DNA of 64,000 nt, from contig CAMVQS010000001.1 of the NCBI GenBank assembly GCA_947169685.1, positions 106,718 to 170,717 on the forward strand, read 5' to 3'. The stretch comes from an uncultured Prevotella sp. (GTDB lineage Bacteria > Bacteroidota > Bacteroidia > Bacteroidales > Bacteroidaceae). Of the stretch, positions 36,892 to 44,515 are shown piece after piece. Numbering within the stretch: the first letter of the stretch is position 1; every line of letters begins with the position of its first letter. Below the pieces are notes generated by a model. It saw only the letters and a program-made list of their open reading frames with translations. It had not been told where the DNA came from and ran no database searches. A program made the position numbers and the translations under genes.

Positions 36892-38385
36892 ATGAGACAT
36901 TTTTATGTAATTATACTTTCATCTCTTTTCGTCCTCCTGCTTATGGGCTGCCACTCCACACCTGAGAATGTGGCGCAGAAGAACGAGTTGCCCGACATCT
37001 ATCCTGACTATGTAGGCGTCACCATTCCCGTGGGTATTGCACCGCTTAACTTCTCAATGGCTGATGACGAGGTAGAGGCCGTTGACGTAGAGGTGAAGGG
37101 CTCGAAGGGTGGGGCACTGCATACCAACGGTGACTATGCCGACTTCGATATCGACGAGTGGCACCAGCTGCTCAAGCAGAACAAGGGTGGAAAGTTGACG
37201 TTGACTGTCTGTGCAGAGAAAAATGGGGAGTGGAGGCAATATCGCAATTTTGAGGTTTTCGTGAGCAGCGAGGCTTTGGACGAGTGGGGCATCACCTATC
37301 GCCGCATTCCTCCCAGCTACGAGATATACAGTAAGATGGGACTCTACCAGCGTGACCTCAGCAACTTCAACGAGACAGCATTGCTGGAGAATACGCAGGT
37401 TTCAGGACAGTGTATCAACTGCCATTATGCCAACCGCACCAATCCTGACCAGTACGTGTTCCACGTACGTGGCGAACATGGGGCGACGGCGATATATAGG
37501 GAGCAAGGGGCGGGGTGCAAGGAGCAAGCTCTAGAATTATTGCAGGCCAAGAACGACTCCTTGGACGGCTCAATGGTCTATCCTTACTGGCATCCCGGAG
37601 GACGCTACTGCGCCTTCTCTACCAACAAAACGTCACAGATGTTCCATATGCATGGATCGAAACGCATTGAGGTATATGATTCTTCGTCTGATGTCTTTGT
37701 CTATGACACCCAGACGCATACCATCCTGAAGGATACGCTTATCATGAAGACTCTTTGGGCAGAGAACACGCCCGCCTTCTCGCCTGACGGTAAATGGCTT
37801 TACTTTACTACGGCACGCCGACAGGTCTATCCCACTGATTACGACAAGGAACGTTATAATCTCTGCCGTGTGGCCTTCGACGAAAAGACGGGCAGGTTAG
37901 GTGCCCAGATCGATACGCTTATCAATGCCAATGCCATTGGTAAGAGTGTCACGTGGCCACGTCCCTCTTACGATGGCCGATATATCATGTACACCCAAAC
38001 TGACTGGGGTTACTTCTCCGTGTGGCATCCTGAGGCCGACCTCTGGTTGCTGGATTTGAAGACTGGCGAGAGCCGTCCTTTGAGTGAGGTGAACAGCCCA
38101 CGTGCCGAGAGTCTGCACAATTGGAACGTCAATAGCCGTTGGTTCCTTTTTACCAGCCGTCGTGACGATGCGCTCTACACCCGTGTCTATTTCGCTTCTA
38201 TCGATGAGCAGGGTCGTGTCACCAAGCCTTTCATGCTTCCCCAGCGTAATCCCAAGGAGTATTATCGCGAGCTCATGTATTCTTACAACACGCCCGACTT
38301 CACCTCCCGTCCCGTCACTTTTGATGCCCGTCAACTGGGTATCAGGATAGAGAGCGACGAGCGCGTAAAGACAATAGTAAAATAG
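36892..38385 (+). CDS. Lipoprotein with CxxCH motif and TolB-like beta-propeller, copy 2
   Basis: 497-residue lipoprotein with the acylated Cys in LLMGC (about residue 20). The ATG at 36892 is chosen over one at 36853 inside the upstream gene, because it gives a normal signal peptide and places the CxxCH motif at C174/C177/H178, the same numbers as in the paralog at 22736. The order is the same: LPDIYPDYVGVTIPVGIAPL block, beta-rich domain, GQCINCH, then PD40-type repeats (FSPDGKWLYFTT, NSRWFLFTSRR). No acidic surface-export residues follow the Cys, so it probably faces the periplasm. An in-frame GAGCAAG-rich patch at about 37498-37530 is absent from the paralog. Heme binding is possible but unproven. 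Confidence 0.75.
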   Translation: MRHFYVIILSSLFVLLLMGCHSTPENVAQKNELPDIYPDYVGVTIPVGIAPLNFSMADDEVEAVDVEVKGSKGGALHTNGDYADFDIDEWHQLLKQNKGGKLTLTVCAEKNGEWRQYRNFEVFVSSEALDEWGITYRRIPPSYEIYSKMGLYQRDLSNFNETALLENTQVSGQCINCHYANRTNPDQYVFHVRGEHGATAIYREQGAGCKEQALELLQAKNDSLDGSMVYPYWHPGGRYCAFSTNKTSQMFHMHGSKRIEVYDSSSDVFVYDTQTHTILKDTLIMKTLWAENTPAFSPDGKWLYFTTARRQVYPTDYDKERYNLCRVAFDEKTGRLGAQIDTLINANAIGKSVTWPRPSYDGRYIMYTQTDWGYFSVWHPEADLWLLDLKTGESRPLSEVNSPRAESLHNWNVNSRWFLFTSRRDDALYTRVYFASIDEQGRVTKPFMLPQRNPKEYYRELMYSYNTPDFTSRPVTFDARQLGIRIESDERVKTIVK

Positions 38386-38394
38386 TTTCTATGA

Positions 38395-38460
38395 TGTTAC
38401 ATCAGCAAAAGTATTGGAAACGCAAGATAAAGCATAATTAGTGTATATTCTATACCTTTG
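38395..38460 (+). promoter_or_regulatory. Promoter of the GH43 operon with one good operator box
   Basis: TGTTACAT (38395-38402) lies exactly 58 bp upstream of the -7 element TACCTTTG (38453-38460), the regulon spacing. The second-box position (38416) is degenerate. No -33 element is seen. Confidence 0.6.
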
Positions 38461-38505
38461 CACCAGAAGACAAAAATAACTTATTATATCAACTCATTCA
38501 CCTAG

Positions 38506-38541
38506 GAGGGTGTGTCAGCAATAACACATCCTCTTTCTTTT
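38506..38541 (+). promoter_or_regulatory. Terminator-like hairpin in the GH43 operon leader
   Basis: GAGGGTGTGT (38506-38515) pairs with ACACATCCTC (38524-38533) with one G-U pair, and TTTCTTTT follows. It lies inside the 5' leader, between the promoter and the ATG at 38568, where a terminator would act as an attenuator. An AGGAGG on its left arm is not followed by a start codon. Confidence 0.5.
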
Positions 38542-38567
38542 GATACATTACATAATATTAAGATACA

Positions 38568-40616
38568 ATGAAAAGATTTAGCCTACTGACCTTGTTGTGC
38601 CTTGCGGTGATAGCCGTGAAGGCACAGAACCCGTATCTCCCCCTGTGGGAGCATCTGCCTGACGGCGAACCCCGTGTGTTTGAAGACCCTGATCAGCCAG
38701 GAAAGTTTCGTGCCTACATCATCGGCTCTCACGATACCCACTACAACGAGTATTGTGGCAGCGACATCCGCATGTGGTCGGCACCAGTAGAAGACCTCAC
38801 CCAGTGGCGCGACGAAGGCCCCATCTTCTCGTGGTACGTGAATGGCCAGTGGGACACGATGTTCGCACCAGATCTGGTGGAGACCGTTGACAAAGCGACA
38901 GGCAAGAAGACCTATTGGCTCTATCCCCACAGTCGCGGATGGCGACGTGTGGCCACCGTCTGTAAGGGCGACCGTCCCAATGGTCCCTTCACTCCTGTGA
39001 ACTTGACGGCTGACGGCACTCAGTGTCTCGACGGTTCCCTCATCGACTTCGACCCGTCGGTATTCATTGAGCCGGTTAACAACAAGAAAGACCCCGACTT
39101 CAAGACAGGCTTCCGTGCTTATGTGTTCTATGGCTTCCAGCACTCCACGGCCTGTGAGCTGGATCCCCAGACGATGTACTCCAAGCGTCCGGGCACGGAA
39201 CTCATAGACCCGTTCATTCCTGCCAGCAGCGCCGACGGACGTCTGCTTGACAGGGAGGGCAGCGAGTATAAGGCCCTCTATCAGGGACAGAACCCGCTCG
39301 ACTTCAACTTCTTCGAAGCCAGCAGCATTCGTCAGGTAGGAAATAAGTACGTGATGGTGTTCTCTGGCTACTCCGGCAAGGAGTACGGTCTTGGAAACAC
39401 CAATTCCGCCCTGCGCTATGCCTACGGAGACTCTCCCCTCGGTCCCTGGCGTTCTGGCGGTGTGCTGGTTGATTCGCGTGGCGTGGTGCTCAACGAAGAC
39501 GGCACGAAACTGACCACCACCAACGCAGCTCATAATACCCACGGCTCCTTGCAGCAGATTAACGGCCAGTGGTACGTGTTCTACCACCGTCCGCCGCGTG
39601 GCTTCGGCTATGCCCGTCAGGCCATGGTGGCTCCCGTCAAGATTGAGTGGGACAAGAAACCCGTAGCCAAGGGCGGTCAGGTCCGCATCACGGGCTATGA
39701 CCCCTACATCAGCAATAACGAGTGGACGGCCAAGGCCACTGACGGCAACTGCTATACCGGTGCCGAGGTCACCAGTGAGGGCTTCCAGATTTTCGGTCTG
39801 CCCCCTTACCAGTATTACTCTGCCGGTATAGCCTGCTGGATGTCAGGAGGCACGAACTCAAACGAGTGGATGCAGGACAACCACGACGTGTGGGACAACA
39901 ATATGGACCTGGCTGGTATCACCAACAAGGGTGTCGTAGGTTTCAAGTACTTCGGTTTCGGAGGACTGACACAGGCCACCAAGGGCCTGCCTGCCTTTGC
40001 AGGAACGCAGACAGGCGACGGCACCGTGCTCAACCTGAACCTGACGTCTGGCGGACAGGGAGCTTTCAAGGTTCATGTCATGCTCGACGGCCCCTATGCC
40101 AACAGCACATGGAACGGCCGTGAGATAGCCGTTATTGAGGTTCCTGCCGATGCGCCACGCGTAGCTACCAACTATCAGGTTGCTGTGCCTGCTGTCGAAG
40201 GACTCACAGGCAAGCATGCCATCTATCTGGTGGCCGATGGTCCAGAGGTGCGTCAGCCGGAGCGTCCCCAGTGGGGTCCCCGTCGTCCGCAGCGTCCTGT
40301 AGGACTCTTCGACCTGCACGGAATCGGCTTCTCGAAGCAGGGGACAACCTGCGAACGTCCCCGTGTGCCCCAGATCACCATCACCATCGATGGCCAGCGT
40401 CTCAATATTCCTGCCACTCCTATCTATGGCACCAATGCCAACGGTTACATGGAGTGTAACCATTATCAGGTGTATGGCAAGCTGACCGGCAGCTCGAAGC
40501 TGAGCGCACAGTGTGATGACCCCACGGTCAGCATCAGCGTCAGCCCCATTGTTGAGGGTCGTGCTACCGTTAAGGCAACATGGAATGGTGTGACAAAGAT
40601 ATATTTAATTAATTAA
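38568..40616 (+). CDS. Secreted GH43 family glycosidase with C-terminal CBM6-like region
   Basis: 682-residue enzyme with a signal peptide ending near VKAQ. The GH43 propeller carries D40 (FEDPDQ), D162 (DFDPSVFIE) and E250 (NFFEASS), a complete catalytic triad. A long beta-rich C-terminal part (about residues 385-680) includes a CBM6-like module and a terminal Ig-like domain. The YNLSGQRV tail of the xylanase group is absent. It probably releases arabinose or xylose from arabinoxylan fragments; the exact bond cannot be told. First gene of an operon of glycosidases ending at 44424, under a regulon-type promoter plus a leader hairpin. The stop codon is immediately followed by a repeat element. 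Confidence 0.82.
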   Translation: MKRFSLLTLLCLAVIAVKAQNPYLPLWEHLPDGEPRVFEDPDQPGKFRAYIIGSHDTHYNEYCGSDIRMWSAPVEDLTQWRDEGPIFSWYVNGQWDTMFAPDLVETVDKATGKKTYWLYPHSRGWRRVATVCKGDRPNGPFTPVNLTADGTQCLDGSLIDFDPSVFIEPVNNKKDPDFKTGFRAYVFYGFQHSTACELDPQTMYSKRPGTELIDPFIPASSADGRLLDREGSEYKALYQGQNPLDFNFFEASSIRQVGNKYVMVFSGYSGKEYGLGNTNSALRYAYGDSPLGPWRSGGVLVDSRGVVLNEDGTKLTTTNAAHNTHGSLQQINGQWYVFYHRPPRGFGYARQAMVAPVKIEWDKKPVAKGGQVRITGYDPYISNNEWTAKATDGNCYTGAEVTSEGFQIFGLPPYQYYSAGIACWMSGGTNSNEWMQDNHDVWDNNMDLAGITNKGVVGFKYFGFGGLTQATKGLPAFAGTQTGDGTVLNLNLTSGGQGAFKVHVMLDGPYANSTWNGREIAVIEVPADAPRVATNYQVAVPAVEGLTGKHAIYLVADGPEVRQPERPQWGPRRPQRPVGLFDLHGIGFSKQGTTCERPRVPQITITIDGQRLNIPATPIYGTNANGYMECNHYQVYGKLTGSSKLSAQCDDPTVSISVSPIVEGRATVKATWNGVTKIYLIN

Positions 40617-40791
40617 GGAGTTAAGGGGAGTTAAGAGGAGTTATCGGCCCTGCGGGCCTCGCCTTCGGCGGGGAGTTAAAGGGACGATACTCCTGCTGCT
40701 CCAAGTTTCCTGAGGGACAAAACGACAGCAAAACATACGTCCCTTAACTCCCCTTAACTCCCCCTAACTCCTCCTAACTCCCTTAACTACC
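40617..40791. repeat. GGAGTTAA/TTAACTCC inverted-repeat element, copy 2
   Basis: It has the same design as the element at 20631: GGAGTTAA-type octamers, the identical 42-bp core (40637-40678), an ACGACAGCAAAACATA segment and TTAACTCC-type octamers. The middle differs. It begins at the base after the GH43 stop and ends 15 bp before the next start codon. Confidence 0.7.
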
Positions 40792-40806
40792 CAAAAAGAA
40801 AGATCA

Positions 40807-43521
40807 ATGATGAAGAAAAGCATAACAACATGTTTTCTGGCGCTTGCAGCCCTGACGCTACAAGCCCAGAATCCTTTTGTGCAGACCTGGTTCACCAGCG
40901 ACCCTGCTCCGATGGTACACAACGGTACCATGTACGTCTATACCGGTCATGACGAGGATAAGGCCGACTTCTTCTGGATGCAGGAGTGGCGCGTCTATTC
41001 CACGCAGGATATGGTGAACTGGCAGGACCACGGTTCACCGCTGGCCCTCGAGAGCTTCTCGTGGGCAGACGATCGTGCCTGGGCTTCACAGACCATTGAG
41101 CGCGACGGTAAGTTCTACTGGTACATCTGCGCCCACTCTAAAATATCGGGTGGCATGGCCATCGGCGTAGCTGTCAGCGACAGCCCCACCGGTCCCTTCA
41201 AGGATGCCATTGGCAAGCCGTTGTTCGAGAACGGTTCGTGGGACCACATCGACCCCACGGTGATGATTGACGACGACGGTCAGGCATGGCTCATGTGGGG
41301 TAACCCTCGTGTGTATTACCTGAAGCTCAACCGCGACATGATCAGCTACGAGGGTGAGCTGGGTATGCTGCCCATGACCGAAGAGGCTTTCGGCTCTCCT
41401 GCCATGAACGAACGCGAGCGAGGTAAGAAGTATAAGGACTCTTATGTGGAAGGTCCTTGGCTCACCAAGCGTAATGGTGTCTATCAGTTACTCTACGCTG
41501 CCGGCGGTGTTCCTGAACATATCAGCTATAGCACGGCACCGTCGCCCACAGGTCCCTGGACCTATGCCGGCGAGATCATGCCGCTCTGTGAGACAAATTC
41601 GTTCACCAACCACTGTGGTGTAGCCGACTTCAAGGGCCACTCCTATTTCTTCTACCACACAGGTAAACTGCCTGAGGGTGGTGGTTTCGGACGTAGCGTG
41701 GCCGTCGAGGAGTTCAAGTACAATGCCGACGGCTCCTTCCCCACCATCATGCCTACCGACGAGGGTGTGCAGCCCGTTGACAACTTCGATCCCTACCGTC
41801 GTGTTGAGGCTGAGACCATAGCGTTCTCACGTGGCGTGAAGACCGAGCAGAACGACCAGGTGGGCGTCTATGTCACTGATATCCATAATGGCGACTATAT
41901 CAAGCTGCAGAACGTCCATTTCTGCAAGAATCTGCCACGTACCTTTACCGCTCGTGTGGCCAGTGGACTGCGTGGTGGTAAGATAGAGATACGCATCGAC
42001 AGCCTCGGCGGACAGCTCCTCGGTACCCTCGACGTGCCTGGCACGGGCGGCTGGGAACGGTGGCAGACGCTGACCACCGACCTCACTGCCATTGCACGCG
42101 GACACCATGACCTCTATTTCGTGTTTACAGGTCGTAAAGGTCCGAAGCTCTTCAACTTCGACTGGTGGGAGATGCGCGGACTCGAGCAGGTCAACATGCC
42201 GCTCTTCCAGACCAAATACACCGCTGACCCGTCACCTCTGGTAGTAGGTGACACGTTGTTCCTCTATACATCGCACGATGCCTCTCCCGAGGATATTCCC
42301 GATGAGAACGAGCAGGGTTCTGCAGGTTTCTTCATGTACGACTGGCTGCTGTGGTCAACCACCGATATGGTGAACTGGACGGAGCATGGCGCTGTGGCTT
42401 CGCTCAAGGACTTCCCCTGGCGCAGCCGTGACAACGGTGCCTGGGCCATCCAGACCGTCGAGCGTAACGGCAAGTACTACCTCTATGCACCGCTGCACGG
42501 ACATGGCATCGGCGTCTTGGAAAGTGACTCGCCCTATGGTCCGTTCCGCGATCCCCTGGGCAAACCGCTGGTGTGGGACCAGAGCAACTGGTTCGACATC
42601 GACCCCACCGTCTATACCGACGATGACGGACAGGCTTATATGTACTGGGGCAACCCCCATACCTTCTGGGCTAAGCTCGGTGAGGACATGACCTCATTGA
42701 CGAGCGACGTCACCAAGTTGCCGCATATCCCCAACTATCAGGAAGGCCCGTGGTTCTATAAGCGCAACGGCCACTATTATCTTGGCTTCGCTTCCACCTG
42801 CTGTCCCGAGGCGCTGGGCTATGCCATGAGCAATTCGCCCACAGGTCCCTGGGAGTGGAAAGGCTACATCATGAAGCCCACACCGCGTGACCGCGGCAAC
42901 CATCCTGGCATCTGCGACTATAAGGGACACTCGTACGTCTTCGGACAGAACTACGACCTGATGCACCTCGATACCTTCGTGCACCATGAGCGTCGTAGCG
43001 TCTCTGCTACGGAGATTACCTACAATGCCGACGGAACCATTCAGGAAGTACCCTACTGGCTCGACCAGCAGCCCATGAAGCAGCTGCACTGGCTCAACCC
43101 CTTCCAGCGTGTGGAGGCAGAGACCATGGCCTGGGGCTACGGACTGAAGAGTGCCAAGATGGGCATTGAGAATACGGGTGTCGTAGCCGATATGCCCGCA
43201 TCGACTGGTCGCCGTAACATGTATATCTATGACCTCAACGACGGTGAGTATATCCGTCTGCGTGGTGTTGACTTCGGCAGTGGTGCCAAGCAGTTCAGCA
43301 TCATGGCTGCCGCCACCGGTACTGCTACCATCACCCTGCGCCTCGACGGTCAGCATGGTCCCGTCATCGGTACCGTGACCATCGGAAAGACCGGTTCGGT
43401 GGAGAAATACAAGGAGTTTAAGGGTAAGGTAAAGGATGCTGCCGGCGTTCACGACCTTTATATCTGTTTCAGCAAGACGCAGGGAGACGTGCGTTTAGAC
43501 TATTGGAAGTTTAAGAAATAA
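40807..43521 (+). CDS. Tandem GH43-CBM6-GH43-CBM6 glycosidase
   Basis: 904-residue secreted protein with a signal peptide ending near LQAQ and two full GH43 catalytic domains, each followed by a CBM6-like module. Domain 1 (about residues 22-325): D32 (SDPAPM), D149 (HIDPTVMIDDDG), E215 (YVEGPW). CBM6-like at about 330-455. Domain 2 (about 465-760): D474 (ADPSPL), D599 (DIDPTVYTDDDG), E646 (YQEGPW). CBM6-like at about 770-904. Both triads are intact. The halves are related but clearly diverged, so an old duplication, possibly with different side-chain specificities (xylosidase and arabinofuranosidase). Start at the first of two adjacent ATGs; it does not matter for the signal peptide. Confidence 0.88.
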   Translation: MMKKSITTCFLALAALTLQAQNPFVQTWFTSDPAPMVHNGTMYVYTGHDEDKADFFWMQEWRVYSTQDMVNWQDHGSPLALESFSWADDRAWASQTIERDGKFYWYICAHSKISGGMAIGVAVSDSPTGPFKDAIGKPLFENGSWDHIDPTVMIDDDGQAWLMWGNPRVYYLKLNRDMISYEGELGMLPMTEEAFGSPAMNERERGKKYKDSYVEGPWLTKRNGVYQLLYAAGGVPEHISYSTAPSPTGPWTYAGEIMPLCETNSFTNHCGVADFKGHSYFFYHTGKLPEGGGFGRSVAVEEFKYNADGSFPTIMPTDEGVQPVDNFDPYRRVEAETIAFSRGVKTEQNDQVGVYVTDIHNGDYIKLQNVHFCKNLPRTFTARVASGLRGGKIEIRIDSLGGQLLGTLDVPGTGGWERWQTLTTDLTAIARGHHDLYFVFTGRKGPKLFNFDWWEMRGLEQVNMPLFQTKYTADPSPLVVGDTLFLYTSHDASPEDIPDENEQGSAGFFMYDWLLWSTTDMVNWTEHGAVASLKDFPWRSRDNGAWAIQTVERNGKYYLYAPLHGHGIGVLESDSPYGPFRDPLGKPLVWDQSNWFDIDPTVYTDDDGQAYMYWGNPHTFWAKLGEDMTSLTSDVTKLPHIPNYQEGPWFYKRNGHYYLGFASTCCPEALGYAMSNSPTGPWEWKGYIMKPTPRDRGNHPGICDYKGHSYVFGQNYDLMHLDTFVHHERRSVSATEITYNADGTIQEVPYWLDQQPMKQLHWLNPFQRVEAETMAWGYGLKSAKMGIENTGVVADMPASTGRRNMYIYDLNDGEYIRLRGVDFGSGAKQFSIMAAATGTATITLRLDGQHGPVIGTVTIGKTGSVEKYKEFKGKVKDAAGVHDLYICFSKTQGDVRLDYWKFKK

Positions 43522-43533
43522 CAAAAAACCATC

Positions 43534-44424
43534 ATGAGAAAACAATTGATTACATTATGCGCTTTGCTGACAGCAACCGTCTGTCTGGCACAGCCTAAGT
43601 CACGCATCGTGGAAGATGGTGGCACTGGCCCTTACAAGGCCGTCATGACCGAAGTAGATGGACTGGCGGAGCATACCGTGTTCCGTCCGCAAGACCTCTC
43701 TGCGTTCAATGCCCAGAAGCCGCTCCCTGTCCTCGTTTGGGGTAACGGAGCATGTGCCAACTCGCCTTGGGAGCACATGAACTTCCTGAACGAGATTGCC
43801 TCGCACGGCTACCTGGTACTGGCAACAGGTATCATTCCCATGACCGATGAGTGGTATCAGGGTCCCATGTCTCGCGCAGAGCAACAGATTGAGAGCATCG
43901 ACTGGGCCATTGCCCAGAATGCCGACCCTCAGAGTCCGTACTATCAGAAGATTGACGTGAAGAACCTCTGTGTGGCAGGTATGTCATGTGGTGGTCTGCA
44001 GACGCTCTTCAACTGTGCCGATCCGCGCATCAAGGCCCTTATGATCTGCAACAGCGGACTCTTCAAGATGGAGAACGCTGGACAGGCCGTTGGTGGCATG
44101 CCCATGCCTCCCAAGGAGAAGCTTGCTGAGATTCACACCCCTATCATCTATATTCTTGGCGGCAAGGAAGATATTGCCTACGAGAACGGTATGGACGACT
44201 TCCGCCGCATCAGCCACGTGCCGGCCTATGCTGCCAACTATCCCGTTGGTCACGGAGGCACCTACCGTGAGGCGCATGGTGGTGAGTTTACCGTTGTCGC
44301 CCTTGCATGGCTCAACTGGCAACTGAAGAACGACCAGCAGGCTGCTGCCATGTTCAGAGGCGCCAATCCCGCCCTCGCCCAGCGTGACAAGTGGACGCTG
44401 GAGAAGAATGGTAAAGCAGAGTAA
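43534..44424 (+). CDS. Secreted alpha/beta hydrolase, probable esterase
   Basis: 296-residue protein with a signal peptide ending near CLAQ and an alpha/beta-hydrolase fold. The probable triad is S151 (AGMSCGGLQT), D213 (GGKEDIAYE) and H240 (VGHGGTY). The oxyanion region is near VWGNGACANSPWEH. It follows the tandem GH43 gene by 12 bp and is the last gene of the operon. A role in removing acetyl or feruloyl groups from arabinoxylan is likely from context. I cannot assign a CE family with confidence; dienelactone-hydrolase-like or cutinase-like hydrolases are alternatives. Confidence 0.72.
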   Translation: MRKQLITLCALLTATVCLAQPKSRIVEDGGTGPYKAVMTEVDGLAEHTVFRPQDLSAFNAQKPLPVLVWGNGACANSPWEHMNFLNEIASHGYLVLATGIIPMTDEWYQGPMSRAEQQIESIDWAIAQNADPQSPYYQKIDVKNLCVAGMSCGGLQTLFNCADPRIKALMICNSGLFKMENAGQAVGGMPMPPKEKLAEIHTPIIYILGGKEDIAYENGMDDFRRISHVPAYAANYPVGHGGTYREAHGGEFTVVALAWLNWQLKNDQQAAAMFRGANPALAQRDKWTLEKNGKAE

Positions 44425-44448
44425 TCTCCTAATTTTTCACAAAAGATT

Positions 44449-44481
44449 CCTCCGTATCGCTGGTGGTATGGAGGTTTTTTT
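44449..44481 (+). terminator. Intrinsic terminator before the regulator gene
   Basis: CCTCCGTATC (44449-44458) pairs with GGTATGGAGG (44465-44474) with two G-U pairs, and seven Ts follow. The regulator promoter -7 box begins two bases after the T-tract. Confidence 0.8.
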
Positions 44482-44482
44482 G

Positions 44483-44490
44483 TACCTTTG
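44483..44490 (+). promoter_or_regulatory. Promoter -7 element of the regulator gene
   Basis: TACCTTTG lies 26 bp before the ATG at 44516. Any -33 contact would fall inside the preceding terminator hairpin. No TGTWACAY or TGTCCACC box is seen nearby, which fits low constitutive expression. Confidence 0.55.
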
Positions 44491-44515
44491 CGCGGAAGAC
44501 AGCTTGAAGTAATTT

